A stretch of 64,000 nucleotides of DNA. Origin: Acidobacteriota bacterium. Lineage in GTDB: Bacteria; Acidobacteriota; Terriglobia; Bryobacterales; Bryobacteraceae. The stretch is taken from positions 96,338 through 160,337 of the forward strand of contig CANIVU010000002.1 of the NCBI GenBank assembly GCA_947470805.1, written 5' to 3'. Both the position numbers and the translations under genes were made by a program. Under the pieces are notes generated by a model. That model worked only from the letters and a program-made list of their open reading frames with translations, was not told the DNA's origin and searched no databases. Of this stretch, positions 1-9,016 are shown in pieces; within the stretch, counting starts at the first letter, position 1; each line of letters starts with the position of its first letter.

Positions 1-529
1 GCAGTTCCTTGTCCATCAACAGCCCGGCGGCGGCCTGGGGCACGAAGGCGATCATGCCCACGGTCGACGCATGCGCGCGATGCGCCGTGCCGAACGCGTC
101 GTTCACATAGACGTCGCACAACGACGCCAACTGCTTGGAGAATTCCGGATCGTTCGCTTCTTCTTCCGCATGGAAGCGCAGGTTTTCAAGCAGCAGCACC
201 TGCCCGGCGGCCGGCTTCAACGCCGCCACTTCCGCGCCGATACAATCGGGAGCCACCGTTACCGGCTGGCCCAGCAGCTCGGCGAGCTTCGCGCCCACCG
301 GCGCCATGCTCATCTCCGCATTGCGCTTGCCCTTCGGCCGGCCCAGGTGGCTGGCCAGGATCACGCCCGCGCCCTGTTCCAAGGCGTACTTGATCGTCGG
401 CAGCGCCGCGCGAATACGCTTGTCGGAGGTGATTTCCTGTCCGCCAGGTGCCAGCGGGACGTTGAAGTCCACGCGAATGAATACAGTCTTGCCCTGCAGG
501 GCGAGGTCACGAATCGAGAGTTTTGCCAT
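1..529 (-). CDS. pgk: Phosphoglycerate kinase, N-terminal part (runs off the left edge)
   Basis: The minus strand from ATG at 529 reads as the first 176 residues of phosphoglycerate kinase, which makes ATP and 3-phosphoglycerate from 1,3-bisphosphoglycerate in cytosolic glycolysis. Visible family landmarks are the N-terminal FIRVDFNVP substrate-loop motif, the SHLGRPKG motif and the [13 protein letters not shown] and [14 protein letters not shown] stretches. The C-terminal nucleotide-binding half lies outside the window. The start lies 27 bp after the stop of the M20 peptidase gene on the same strand, so pgk may be the last member of that run, although a promoter in the short A-rich gap (530-556) cannot be excluded. 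Confidence 0.97.
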   Translation of the reverse strand, partial: MAKLSIRDLALQGKTVFIRVDFNVPLAPGGQEITSDKRIRAALPTIKYALEQGAGVILASHLGRPKGKRNAEMSMAPVGAKLAELLGQPVTVAPDCIGAEVAALKPAAGQVLLLENLRFHAEEEANDPEFSKQLASLCDVYVNDAFGTAHRAHASTVGMIAFVPQAAAGLLMDKEL

Positions 530-556
530 AAATTTGTTGGGAAAAAAATACAATCC

Positions 557-1870
557 CTAAAACTCTGATCGTATCACGTCGAACATCATGCGGACGCCCA
601 TATGGAACTGGTCCACCGGGATCCGCTCTTCGTCGGAGTGCATCGTCGCCAGCAGTTCGGCATTCAAAATCATCGGCGTGAACCCGTAGGCGGGCAGGCC
701 CTTCTTGCGGAACTTCGGCGCGTCGGTGGAATACGGCACCATCATCGGCGTCACCTCCGCCGCCGGATGATGCTTCTTGATCACCTTCCGCAGCGTTTCA
801 AACAGCGGCGTGGTGAAGCTAGAAGCCGGCGTGTCGTCGATCGTCGTCAACAGTTCCACCGTCACCCGCGGGTCGTTGATCCGCGCCCGCATGTCGCTGA
901 TGAACTCCTGCGCATTCACGCCCGGCAGCAGCCGGCAATCGAGCGTCGCCTCCGCCGTCGACGGAATCACATTCACCTTCACCGGATCGCCCACCCCGGA
1001 TTTCAATGTCGTCAGCGTCAGCGTGTTTTTCTGGATCGCGTTGGTCAATTTGTTGGCTTCCAGCGTCCCGCCCACCGTCGCCAGCATCTCCGCAATCACC
1101 GGATGCCGCTTGCCCGATGGCGGCGCCGCCATGGCCTTTTCAATCGCCCGCAGCAGCGTCATGTTCGCGTTATCGGCAATCGGCTGCGACCCATGCGCCG
1201 CCGTCCCCTTCGCCCGAATCCGCAGCCACGCCGGCTGCTTCTCCGCCACCGAAATCCCGAACACCAGCTTGCCCTTTTGCAGCACGTCGCGCGTCCCGAA
1301 CCCGCCTTCGTCCAACACGTATTCCGCATCCACTTCGCCGGGATGATTCTGCAGCATCCACCGTACACCCAGGTCGCCGCCCGTCTCTTCGTCGCACGTT
1401 GCAAACAGCACAATATCCCGGTCCGGCACGATGCCGTTCTTCTTCATCGCAATCACGGCCATCAGTTGCATGATGCCGATGCCCTTCATGTCCAACGCCC
1501 CGCGTCCCCAGATCGACCCGTCCTTCACAATCCCACCAAACGGGTCCATGCTCCAGGCCTCGCGCGCCACCGGAACCACGTCGAAATGGTTCATCAGCAC
1601 CAGCGGTTTTTTCGACTTGTTCCGCCCCTCCAGCCGCGCCACCAGGTTCACCTGTCCCTTCGGCCCGGCCTCGTACAACTTCGCCGTGATTCCCACCTTC
1701 GCCAACTCGTCCCGGAACAGCGCAGCGGCCGCCCGCGTATCGGCCGGCGGGTTCGTGCTGGGAATGCGCAAATAGCGCTGCAACAGGTCCAGCGATTCGG
1801 CGTCGACGGCCTTCCAATCGGGCTCCGCGGCAAGCAGCAGGGCAGGGAACAGCAGCAACAGAAATCTCAT
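557..1870 (-). CDS. Exported M20 family metallopeptidase
   Basis: A 437-residue protein begins with a short signal peptide (MRFLLLLFPALLLAAE) and continues as an M20/ArgE/DapE-type amidohydrolase. The di-zinc ligands expected for the family are visible: MNHFDVVPV (His, Asp), GRGALDMKG (bridging Asp) and CDEETGG (Glu pair). Such enzymes cleave dipeptides or N-acyl amino acids; the substrate cannot be told here. The frame is open further upstream, but I chose ATG at 1870 because it starts a proper signal peptide and overlaps the stop of the upstream kinase gene as ATGA, typical of translational coupling. Together with the BadF kinase it suggests recovery of cell-wall or amino-sugar material, which is inference. 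Confidence 0.9.
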   Translation of the reverse strand: MRFLLLLFPALLLAAEPDWKAVDAESLDLLQRYLRIPSTNPPADTRAAAALFRDELAKVGITAKLYEAGPKGQVNLVARLEGRNKSKKPLVLMNHFDVVPVAREAWSMDPFGGIVKDGSIWGRGALDMKGIGIMQLMAVIAMKKNGIVPDRDIVLFATCDEETGGDLGVRWMLQNHPGEVDAEYVLDEGGFGTRDVLQKGKLVFGISVAEKQPAWLRIRAKGTAAHGSQPIADNANMTLLRAIEKAMAAPPSGKRHPVIAEMLATVGGTLEANKLTNAIQKNTLTLTTLKSGVGDPVKVNVIPSTAEATLDCRLLPGVNAQEFISDMRARINDPRVTVELLTTIDDTPASSFTTPLFETLRKVIKKHHPAAEVTPMMVPYSTDAPKFRKKGLPAYGFTPMILNAELLATMHSDEERIPVDQFHMGVRMMFDVIRSEF

Positions 1871-2823
1871 TTTTCGGTCTCCGGAAGGTGGTGCAGTTCT
1901 ACTGATAAACCGGCAATTCGAAACGCCTCCAACAGCGCTCCCGCCGCCGGACCCATCGCGGGCGCGGCAAACATATTGTAAGGGTTCGCCTGGCTCCATT
2001 GCCGAACAAAACTCTCGCGCAGGATGCGGCTTTTCCAGACGCTGCCAATCGGCGACAGCCGCGCCTCTTCATCAGCCGCAAACAGGTTCCCGCGCACGAT
2101 CGCGCTAATCCGAATCAGCTCCGCCGCCCCGCGCTCCAGAATCGAAATCGCCACCGCGTCGCTCCGTTCGGCCTCTTCGTCCACGATGCGTGACAACGCT
2201 GCCACCCGCTTCCGCGGCCACTCCGCCGTATAGAACGCATGCATCATGGCATTGGCCTCGGCAAAGCCCGTCGCCTCCAACAGCCGTCCATGCAACGATG
2301 TCGAAACGCCCCAATGCTCATGCACCTGCATCGCCGCCCGCACCGCCTGGCAGGCGATCCAGAACCCGCCGCCCTCGTCTCCGAAAATATAGCCCCAGCC
2401 CCCGGCCCGCGCCAGTTTCCCGTCGCGCCCGCGGCCCATGCTGATATGCCCGGTGCCGGCGATCGTGATGATCCCCGGCCCCCCACCACACGCCCCGGCC
2501 AACGCAATCGCCGCGTCCGTGGTCACCAGCAAATCGTCCACGGTCAGCATCTCTCGCAGAATCCCCTGCTTGTCCGCCGGCCCGCCGCTGAAGCCCAGAC
2601 ACGCCGCCCGGAACGCCGGCAACTCCGCCGCCAACCCCGCCTCCGCGCACGCCGCCCGCACACACCCGCCAATCACCCGAATAAACTTCTCCCGCCCCTC
2701 CGCCGCCGACTGCACGTGGTTGCACGGCCCGTCCGCGCCGCGTCCCAACACGCGCCCCGTCTCATCGGCAATCAAAGCGGTGGTGCTCGATTGCCCGCCA
2801 TCCACCCCCAAAAACAGCGTCAT
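1867..2823 (-). CDS. BadF/BadG/BcrA/BcrD-type ATPase, probable N-acetylglucosamine-kinase-like sugar kinase
   Basis: 318 residues of the ASKHA (actin-like ATPase) fold. The N-terminus GVDGGQSSTTALIAD is the phosphate-1 loop, GGPGIITIAGTGHIS is the adenosine-side glycine motif, and the central CLGFSGG segment fits the BadF family, whose stand-alone members in heterotrophs are mostly N-acetylglucosamine or glucosamine kinases. No iron-sulfur cysteine motif is present, so it is unlikely to be a benzoyl-CoA reductase activator. It overlaps both neighbours by 4 bp (ATGA), linking it to the membrane protein upstream and the M20 peptidase downstream. The amino-sugar substrate is inferred from family knowledge only. 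Confidence 0.85.
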   Translation of the reverse strand: MTLFLGVDGGQSSTTALIADETGRVLGRGADGPCNHVQSAAEGREKFIRVIGGCVRAACAEAGLAAELPAFRAACLGFSGGPADKQGILREMLTVDDLLVTTDAAIALAGACGGGPGIITIAGTGHISMGRGRDGKLARAGGWGYIFGDEGGGFWIACQAVRAAMQVHEHWGVSTSLHGRLLEATGFAEANAMMHAFYTAEWPRKRVAALSRIVDEEAERSDAVAISILERGAAELIRISAIVRGNLFAADEEARLSPIGSVWKSRILRESFVRQWSQANPYNMFAAPAMGPAAGALLEAFRIAGLSVELHHLPETEK

Positions 2824-5060
2824 TTCCCGTCCTTCTTTCGCGCCTCAAACTCCTCGCGAGGCAGCAGCCGGTACAGCTTCACATCGGCCACGTTCGCCAA
2901 CTCCTCCACGCCCCAAACCCCCCGGTTCAGCGTCACATCGGCCGCCCCGAAATCGGACTCCGAAATCACCAGATACTGCACATTCCGCTGCAATAACTCT
3001 TCAATCGCCGCGCGCCGCAGCCCCAATGGCGTCGTCACTTCCACCAGTTTCAACTCGGTCTTCAGCCGCGCCCACGTCCCATTCGGTCCCGGTACCTCCA
3101 CATGATAGGAGTCCCACGGCTGGTCGGGCGTCAATTGCAGCACCACCTGGTCCACCGTTTCAAACTGCCCGAAATCGATCTCCACGTACATGCCGTTGTA
3201 CCGGCCCTGGTCGGTAATCCAGCGCGTCAGGTACGACCCATCAAACGCCTTCTGCACCTCATGTAGCGTGGGCTTGGCACGCAGTTGCCACAATGGCGAC
3301 CGCAGAATTTCCTTCGCCCCCGAAAACACGCGCATCTCCGTAATCGACCACTGCCCGCCGCTCTCATCCCGGTTCTGCACCACGCGAATTGCCTTGTGCC
3401 GCGCCGAGGGAACCGACAATCGAACCTGCCGCGTGGCTTGTCTTTCGCGGACCAGCGGCGTCAGGAAAATGTCCCGCAACCCGTTGCCTTCGGCCGATTG
3501 AAACGCCACCATAAACTCGCGATTCGTATACGCCTCCGGCAACTGCCCGAAGCCCAAAATGCGCCGCCCGGCCGGCACCAACTCCTCCAGCTTCCGCGTC
3601 AACGCATAAGACGGCATGTGCGAAAAGATGAAGTTGTCCTCGCTTCGCAATCGCAGCGCTACTTTCCAGGTCACCTTCTCTAACCGCCACGCCCACTGGC
3701 TGGCGTAGGCCGGAATCACGTTCGGCCAGCTCAGCACCGCGTGCGCCGCCAATAGGCCCACAGGCGCCCAACGCCACGCCGAAACGGCCATCCCCATCGC
3801 CAGTGCTAAGAACGGCAACGCCGGGATCAGGAACCGAGTCCCCACGTTCGATGGATAGGTCGCCAGCGCAAACGCAGCCGCCAGCCACACGCGCCGACCC
3901 TCCGGAAACCGCAGTGCCAATAGTCCCAACGGCGCCAGTAAAAACACCGGTCCCAGCAACCCATTCAGCGCCGCGCCATGCACGGTCACCTCCATCGGGA
4001 TCTGCTTCCAGGAGGTTAGCGAATACATCGCCATGTGGCTCCGGTAATCCAACTCAAACCAGTACTGCACGTACGGATTCGGGAACCAGTTGTTGAAAAA
4101 AGGAGCCAGCGGATTCTGCCACCACAACGTGTTCCGCACCACCCACGGCGCAATGAACGGCACGGCCGCGCAGCCTACGGTCACGAGCGGCCGCAAACAC
4201 GCCCGCCGGTGAATCCAAATCACCCAAACGCCCGCCAGTGCCAGGGCAGGGAACAGCGTGTACTTCAACCCATACGCACACCCGCCCAGCACCCCGGTAA
4301 GCACCAGCAACCCGCGTGCTTCCGGCACCTCCTCCATCCGCCGCAAAATCAGAAACAGCGACAGCCAGACGCAGGCCGCCGCAATGTCGTTATAAGCGCT
4401 GATCCCGTCAATCCCCACCACCGGAGAAAGGAACAGCAACCCCGCTGCCGTCACGCCCACGCCCGGCATCCCATATCGCCGCCCGTAGCAGATCACCAGC
4501 CACGGCAACGCCAGCAGATACGTGAAGTGCACCATCGCGGCCGCCGAGTGCCGCCCTACCGCATACGCCGACAGGAACAGCATCTCCATCCCCTGGCTCA
4601 GCGCCGCGTAAATATTGGTCGTCACCGGCACCATCGCCCGTTCGCGATAGTATTTGGCCACCAGCCCCAAGTGGTACGACGCCCCGTCCGGGCTCGCCTC
4701 CGGCGCCAACGCGTTCGATAGATACAACACGAACGCCGGCGCCCCCAGCCACAGTACCCGCTTCCAGAAAACCGGCAATGCCGGCAACCGTTCCGCCGGC
4801 AACCGCCACGCCCCCGTCCGCCACGCCAACGCCACCAAACCCAACGGCACCACAATAAACACCGCCCGGTAATAGAGGTGCGCAATCCCCAGCAAAAACA
4901 CGAGCGTACTATACAGCCCGGCGCCCACCACGAACCGCAGCGCCACTGCCTCTTCCCGAGCCCAAAGCTGTTCCAACCGCGCCAACAGCAACGCCCCCAG
5001 CGCGTAGCAAGCCGCCACCGTCAGTACCCAGCCCGCCAAAATGTAAAGAACGACTCCCAT
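2820..5060 (-). CDS. Polytopic membrane protein, glycosyltransferase-C-like, with a C-terminal discoidin-like domain
   Basis: 746 residues. The first ~470 form about a dozen hydrophobic helices in the style of GT-C dolichyl/undecaprenyl-phosphate-sugar transferases (PMT/ArnT type), with a large extracytoplasmic loop near residues 330-400. The soluble C-terminal part has a segment around residues 540-700 resembling an F5/8 type C (discoidin) sugar-binding fold (for example SYLTRWITDQGRYNGMYVEID followed by the VDQVVLQLTPD strand). I see no unambiguous catalytic aspartate pair, so the transferase assignment is tentative. It starts at ATG 5060, 3 bp after the lipoprotein gene, and ends overlapping the kinase start (ATGA). 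Confidence 0.7.
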   Translation of the reverse strand: MGVVLYILAGWVLTVAACYALGALLLARLEQLWAREEAVALRFVVGAGLYSTLVFLLGIAHLYYRAVFIVVPLGLVALAWRTGAWRLPAERLPALPVFWKRVLWLGAPAFVLYLSNALAPEASPDGASYHLGLVAKYYRERAMVPVTTNIYAALSQGMEMLFLSAYAVGRHSAAAMVHFTYLLALPWLVICYGRRYGMPGVGVTAAGLLFLSPVVGIDGISAYNDIAAACVWLSLFLILRRMEEVPEARGLLVLTGVLGGCAYGLKYTLFPALALAGVWVIWIHRRACLRPLVTVGCAAVPFIAPWVVRNTLWWQNPLAPFFNNWFPNPYVQYWFELDYRSHMAMYSLTSWKQIPMEVTVHGAALNGLLGPVFLLAPLGLLALRFPEGRRVWLAAAFALATYPSNVGTRFLIPALPFLALAMGMAVSAWRWAPVGLLAAHAVLSWPNVIPAYASQWAWRLEKVTWKVALRLRSEDNFIFSHMPSYALTRKLEELVPAGRRILGFGQLPEAYTNREFMVAFQSAEGNGLRDIFLTPLVRERQATRQVRLSVPSARHKAIRVVQNRDESGGQWSITEMRVFSGAKEILRSPLWQLRAKPTLHEVQKAFDGSYLTRWITDQGRYNGMYVEIDFGQFETVDQVVLQLTPDQPWDSYHVEVPGPNGTWARLKTELKLVEVTTPLGLRRAAIEELLQRNVQYLVISESDFGAADVTLNRGVWGVEELANVADVKLYRLLPREEFEARKKDGK

Positions 5061-5063
5061 TGC

Positions 5064-5591
5064 TTACTCGTCCTTCTCCAGGCCCACTTCGCTCACAATC
5101 ATGCTCAGCTTCACCCCATCCGCCTTGGCCACATAAATCGGCGAAATCTCCCAGCGGATCAGGTTGTCCACATCGGCCACCAGCCACTCGGCCGGCACGG
5201 CCTTCCGAAATTCCAATACCCCGGCTTTCTTATAAACCACCGTGTCCAGCAACTTATCGTTCACGAAATACCGCACCGTAATCGGCAGCAGCGGTGCATG
5301 GCTCTCATCGGGAAATGCAAAGCTCAACCGCATCCGCAGCTTCGTCTTCTCACTGATCCGCACCCGCACCGTGGGCGACTCCGTTGCCCAGCGCCACAAC
5401 TGATCGGGCGCCGACGGCAGGAACCCGCCAACCAGATAATCCGGCGATCGCGCATCGCTGAACGACACCATCGACCCGATCGGCTCCGGCTCCGGTCCAT
5501 CTTTTGAATTCCTCTGCTCCGGCACCCGGTAAGATTCCGGCAGCGGCGTACAAGCCGTCAAAAGTACCAACAAAACCAGCCACCGCCTCAT
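5064..5591 (-). CDS. Small lipoprotein of unknown function
   Basis: 175 residues with a type II signal peptide: two arginines, a leucine-rich core and an LTAC lipobox that puts the lipidated cysteine at residue 14. The mature part is mostly beta-strand (residues ~85-170, with WEISPIYVAKADG near the end), compatible with a carbohydrate-binding or discoidin-like sandwich, but I do not recognise a family. Its ATG overlaps the stop of nth by 4 bp (ATGA) and it ends 3 bp before the membrane glycosyltransferase-like gene, so it is probably co-expressed with that protein and may act with it at the envelope (inference). Confidence 0.75.
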   Translation of the reverse strand: MRRWLVLLVLLTACTPLPESYRVPEQRNSKDGPEPEPIGSMVSFSDARSPDYLVGGFLPSAPDQLWRWATESPTVRVRISEKTKLRMRLSFAFPDESHAPLLPITVRYFVNDKLLDTVVYKKAGVLEFRKAVPAEWLVADVDNLIRWEISPIYVAKADGVKLSMIVSEVGLEKDE

Positions 5592-6247
5592 GCCAATTTA
5601 TCCTCGGCGTAGCAGAGTTCCGCCATGGGACACTGCCCACACCGCGGCTTCCGCGCCACACAAATCCCCCGCCCAAAGTGAATCAGCTGATGAGAAAACG
5701 AGATCCACCGCTCCTGCGGCAGAATCGCAATCAAGTCCCGCTCCACCTTCACCGGCGACTCTTCCCGCGTCAAATCCAGCCGCGCCGCAATCCGCCCCAC
5801 GTGTGTGTCGACAACCACGCCGCTCGCAATCCCGAACCCCGACCCCAACACCACATTGGCCGTCTTCCGCGCCGCACCCGGCACCGTCAGCAGTTGCTCA
5901 ATATCCCGCGGAATCTCCCCGCCAAAGTCCCGCAGAATCTTCCGCGCCGCGCCCACCACGCTCTTGGCCTTGTTATTAAAAAAGCCGGTCGAGTGAATAT
6001 CCACCGCCAAAACTTCGGGCTTTACTGCGGCGAAATCGTGAATTGTCGGATACTTGGCGAAGAGCCCCGGTGTGACTTTGTTCACCCGCTCATCCGTGCA
6101 CTGCGCCGACAAAATTGTCGCCACCAGCAGTTCCCACGCATTCGAGTGGTTGAGCGCGCAGGTCACATTCGGATACAAATCATCCAAAATGCCCAGAATC
6201 TGCTGCAACCGCGCTTGTTTGTCCGCCTTCGATCGGGGCCGTTTCAT
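5588..6247 (-). CDS. nth: Endonuclease III (DNA glycosylase/AP lyase)
   Basis: 219 residues, the normal length for Nth, which excises oxidised pyrimidines and nicks the abasic site in base-excision repair. Features seen: ATILSAQCTDERVN helix, helix-hairpin-helix VPGAARKTANVVLG carrying the catalytic lysine, VDTHVGR with the catalytic aspartate, and the C-terminal 4Fe-4S loop with spacing C-x6-C-x2-C-x5-C. The hairpin reads PGAAR where E. coli has PGVGR, a conservative change. The gene starts 9 bp from the divergent membrane TPR gene at 6257, leaving little room for two independent promoters, and it opens the overlapping five-gene run that continues to the M20 peptidase. Confidence 0.97.
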   Translation of the reverse strand: MKRPRSKADKQARLQQILGILDDLYPNVTCALNHSNAWELLVATILSAQCTDERVNKVTPGLFAKYPTIHDFAAVKPEVLAVDIHSTGFFNNKAKSVVGAARKILRDFGGEIPRDIEQLLTVPGAARKTANVVLGSGFGIASGVVVDTHVGRIAARLDLTREESPVKVERDLIAILPQERWISFSHQLIHFGRGICVARKPRCGQCPMAELCYAEDKLA

Positions 6248-6256
6248 GAACCTTTC

Positions 6257-7738
6257 ATGTTAGCATCGCGCCCCCTCCTCGCCCTCGCTATTGCGTTCCT
6301 GGCCTGGCTCGCCCTCCCCGGAACGTTCGCCTTTGACGACCACTCTCTCTTTGCCGATCCCGCCGTCGTCCCCTGGGACGCCTGGCGCCAATGGGTCAAA
6401 CTCGCCCAAACCCGCCCGCTCACCTACATCACCTTCTGGCTCGATTTCCACCTCTGGGGCCACAACCCGCTCGGCTTCCGCCTGACGAATCTGCTCATCC
6501 ACCTCGGCGCGACGGCGTTCCTCTACCTGTCCACAAGGAAACTGTTCAACGACCCCACGGCCCGCATCGCCGCCGCCCTCTTCGCCCTCCACCCGCTGGC
6601 CCACGAGCCGCTGCTCTACATCTTCGCCCGCTCCTCGTCGCTCTCCGCCCTCTTCTGCCTCCTCGCGCTCTGGCGCTGGCTCGAAGAAAAACCGTGGCAA
6701 GCCACGCTCGCCTTCGCCTGCTCCCTGCTCGCAAAGGAAGAATGGGTAGCGTTCCCGTTAGCGCTCCTCCTCATCGATTTTGCCCGCGCGCACAAGCCCA
6801 AATGGCTGCAAATCACCGCTATGCTGGCCCTCTCGGCCGCCGCCGGCGCCCGCGTGCTCTACGCCACGAAAATGATCGCCGGCTCCGGCTCCGGCTTCGG
6901 CCAGTCCACCATGCCCTGGAAGTACTTCCTCACCCAGGGCCACGCCATCCCCGGCTATCTCTGGCGCCTCCTCATCCCCGTCCGGATGTCGATCGACCCG
7001 GCCCGCCCCTCGGACTCGCTCGAAGGCGCCGTCTTCGCATGGACCGTCCTGGCACTCACAATCACGATCGCCTCCTGGTTCTGGGCCAAGTCCACTCAAC
7101 CCGGCTTCTGGCTAATCCCCGCCTGGCTGCTACTCCTACCCAGCTCCTCCATCCTCCCCGCGGCCGACGCCGTCGCCTACCGCCGTCTCTACCTGCCGCT
7201 CGCCCTCATCGCCATCGCCCTCGCAATCATCGGCAACAAATACCCAAAACCCGCCCTGACCCTCATCCTGGTCTGGGCATCGTTCGCCGCCGCCCGCCGG
7301 GCAACCTGGCAAAGCGAAGAGGCGCTCTGGCGTGAAGCCGCCGAACTCGCCCCCACCCAGACCCGCCCGCTCCTCCAACTGGCTCGGCTCACCCCCAAGG
7401 ACGAAGCCCTCCGCCACCTCGACAAAGCCAAACTATTGACACCCGGCGACCCCGAAGTGGCATCCGAAAGAGGGAGAGTGTGGTTGGAATCCGGAGACGC
7501 CGCGCAAGCGCTCGCCGAATTCGGCCGGGCCCTCGCGCTGGCCCCCACCAACGCCCGCCACATCCAAAACCGTGGCGCGGCGCTTCTGGCTCTTGGCCAA
7601 AACGAGTCCGCTCAAGCCGATTTTCTGCGGGCCCTGCAACGAGATCCCTGCCTGAAACCGGCGCGGGAAAACCTGGTTCGTCTCGGCATCCAACCCCCGC
7701 CAGACACATGTCCCACTACCAACTTCGCTGCGAAATGA
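6257..7738 (+). CDS. Membrane protein with C-terminal TPR repeats (TMTC-like)
   Basis: 493 residues from ATG 6257; the frame is open further upstream but that extension covers nth on the other strand and has shadow-type composition. Roughly ten hydrophobic helices fill residues 1-350. The FAFDDHSLF and TRPLTYITFWLDFHLWG segments resemble the first luminal loop of TMTC/PMT-like O-mannosyltransferases. Residues ~375-480 contain tetratricopeptide helices (GDAAQALAEFGRALALAPTN, then GQNESAQADFLRALQRDP). This architecture occurs often in Acidobacteria and is thought to glycosylate or scaffold exported proteins; activity here is unproven. Its end overlaps the next gene by 31 bp. Confidence 0.75.
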   Translation: MLASRPLLALAIAFLAWLALPGTFAFDDHSLFADPAVVPWDAWRQWVKLAQTRPLTYITFWLDFHLWGHNPLGFRLTNLLIHLGATAFLYLSTRKLFNDPTARIAAALFALHPLAHEPLLYIFARSSSLSALFCLLALWRWLEEKPWQATLAFACSLLAKEEWVAFPLALLLIDFARAHKPKWLQITAMLALSAAAGARVLYATKMIAGSGSGFGQSTMPWKYFLTQGHAIPGYLWRLLIPVRMSIDPARPSDSLEGAVFAWTVLALTITIASWFWAKSTQPGFWLIPAWLLLLPSSSILPAADAVAYRRLYLPLALIAIALAIIGNKYPKPALTLILVWASFAAARRATWQSEEALWREAAELAPTQTRPLLQLARLTPKDEALRHLDKAKLLTPGDPEVASERGRVWLESGDAAQALAEFGRALALAPTNARHIQNRGAALLALGQNESAQADFLRALQRDPCLKPARENLVRLGIQPPPDTCPTTNFAAK

Positions 7739-8250
7739 TCGTCCCCAAGCCGATCGAAGACGTCTTCGAGATGTTCGAGAATCCCTACAATCTCGCCATC
7801 ATCACGCCCCCCTGGCTGCACTTCCTGGTCACCTCGAAAGAGAAGGTGCAGATGCGCCTGGGCGCCGAAATCGATTACCGCTTCACCTGGCTCGGCATCC
7901 CCATGAACTGGCGCACCCGCATCACCTCCTACGCCCCGCCCGCGCAGTTCGTCGATGAAGCGCTCCGCAGCCCCTACGTCTTCTGGCGCCACCTGCACAC
8001 GTTTGAAAGTGTGCCCGGCGGCACGCTCGTCCGCGACCAGGTGGATTACAAACTCCCGCTCGGCCCCTTCGGCCGGTTGGCGCACTGGATCTCTGTGCGT
8101 GCCAACCTCGTTACCATCTTCACCTACCGCCAGCAGACGCTCGATACTTACTGGGGCGGCGGTTCCCAAATCACCTGGCCTACGGTTCGTTCGGTTGAAT
8201 CACTACCTTCGGTTCCAGGAACTGCCAGTCCGGAATATCGATCGCGCTAA
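7708..8250 (+). CDS. SRPBCC (START/Bet v1-like) ligand-binding protein
   Basis: 180 residues. The sequence from MSHYQLRCEMIVPKPIEDVF through TPPWLHFLV, FTWLGIPMNWRTRI, HLHTFESVPGGTLVRDQVDY and PLGPFGRLAHW matches the cyclase/dehydrase-like SRPBCC group, cytosolic proteins with a hydrophobic ligand cavity that are often paired with SDR epimerases. I chose ATG 7708, which overlaps the upstream stop by 31 bp, over ATG 7735 (ATGA overlap) because the SHYQL residues belong to the family core. The last ~25 residues after YWGGGSQ read antisense through the end of the convergent gene and look like a non-homologous tail. No ligand can be assigned. Confidence 0.85.
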   Translation: MSHYQLRCEMIVPKPIEDVFEMFENPYNLAIITPPWLHFLVTSKEKVQMRLGAEIDYRFTWLGIPMNWRTRITSYAPPAQFVDEALRSPYVFWRHLHTFESVPGGTLVRDQVDYKLPLGPFGRLAHWISVRANLVTIFTYRQQTLDTYWGGGSQITWPTVRSVESLPSVPGTASPEYRSR

Positions 8251-8938
8251 GTTCGGACTTCGCCTTCGACGACACTTCCGCCGACCCAAACGGGCTCAAC
8301 TGCTTCACCTTCACGGAGAACACGGCCACTTCTTTATTCGTCCCCTTGGCGCCCAGGACGACGTCCATCGTCAGTCCGGCAATCTCCGCCGCACTGTGGT
8401 TGACGACGACCATCTGCACCTCAGCCTGCCCCGGCTTCGGCATGCGCAGCCGCACGCCCGTTACTTCAATCTGCTTGGCTAGCGGATGGGTGCCCTTCGA
8501 TCCCTTTACCTCTTCCATCACCGCCTTCGGCGCGTTCGCGGCCTTTTCGGCACGTTCGTTCTTGGTCCAGTAAAGATACCCGCCTCCCAGCAGGATCACG
8601 GCGACGCCAAGCGTCACCGCCACGTCTCGCAACCCGGTTGATTTCGGTTCGGGATGGGCATCGTAGCTGTGCGCGGCCGCTCCAAAGGTAGGAGCCGGGC
8701 TGGGCGCGGCATACGGAGCCGGGGCCGGAGCGGGAGCCGGAGTGGGAGCCGGAGCGGGAGCCGCCACAGGAACAGGAACCGGTACGGGTGCGGCAACCGG
8801 CACCGGTGCGGGCACGGGCGCCGCCACGGGCTCAGCAACCGCCGCCGGGGCAACCGGAACGGGCGGCTTGCAGCGCGGACAATCCTCTTGAGACGGCAGT
8901 ACTTCCCCGCCGCATTGCGGGCAGATCCAGGTAAACAT
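8180..8938 (-). CDS. Zinc-ribbon, Pro/Ala-repeat, single-pass membrane protein
   Basis: 252 residues in three parts. Residues 4-24 form a zinc ribbon (CPQC...CPRC). Residues ~27-90 are a low-complexity stretch of alternating Pro, Ala and Val that produces an obvious purine/pyrimidine-biased repeat at 8690-8860. A single transmembrane helix lies near residues 108-124 (VAVTLGVAVILLGGGYLYW), followed by a beta-rich domain of ~110 residues (VRLRMPKPGQAEVQMVVVNHS) resembling FxLYD/DUF-type Ig-like modules. Acidobacterial genomes often carry such cytoplasmic-ribbon/periplasmic-sandwich proteins; the role is unknown. It converges with and overlaps the SRPBCC gene by 71 bp. Confidence 0.8.
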   Translation of the reverse strand: MFTWICPQCGGEVLPSQEDCPRCKPPVPVAPAAVAEPVAAPVPAPVPVAAPVPVPVPVAAPAPAPTPAPAPAPAPYAAPSPAPTFGAAAHSYDAHPEPKSTGLRDVAVTLGVAVILLGGGYLYWTKNERAEKAANAPKAVMEEVKGSKGTHPLAKQIEVTGVRLRMPKPGQAEVQMVVVNHSAAEIAGLTMDVVLGAKGTNKEVAVFSVKVKQLSPFGSAEVSSKAKSELSAIDIPDWQFLEPKVVIQPNEP

Positions 8939-9016
8939 TGGGCCTCTTAGATAAAGAGTACGACAGCCGCCGCCTACGGGTTACGTCGTTCTCCCAGATT
9001 TCACACCGGGCGAAAA

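Noticed and set aside
602..1981. Long open frame on the + strand opposite the M20 peptidase.
   Set aside because: It is Arg/His/Pro/Gln-rich without any family motif, as expected for the antisense of a GC-rich gene; the minus-strand gene has all catalytic motifs. Similar shadows across the window were left out.
8690..8860. Short tandem DNA repeat or CRISPR-like array.
   Set aside because: It is the coding sequence for a Pro/Ala/Val-rich linker in one open reading frame. The units are irregular and there are no spacers.
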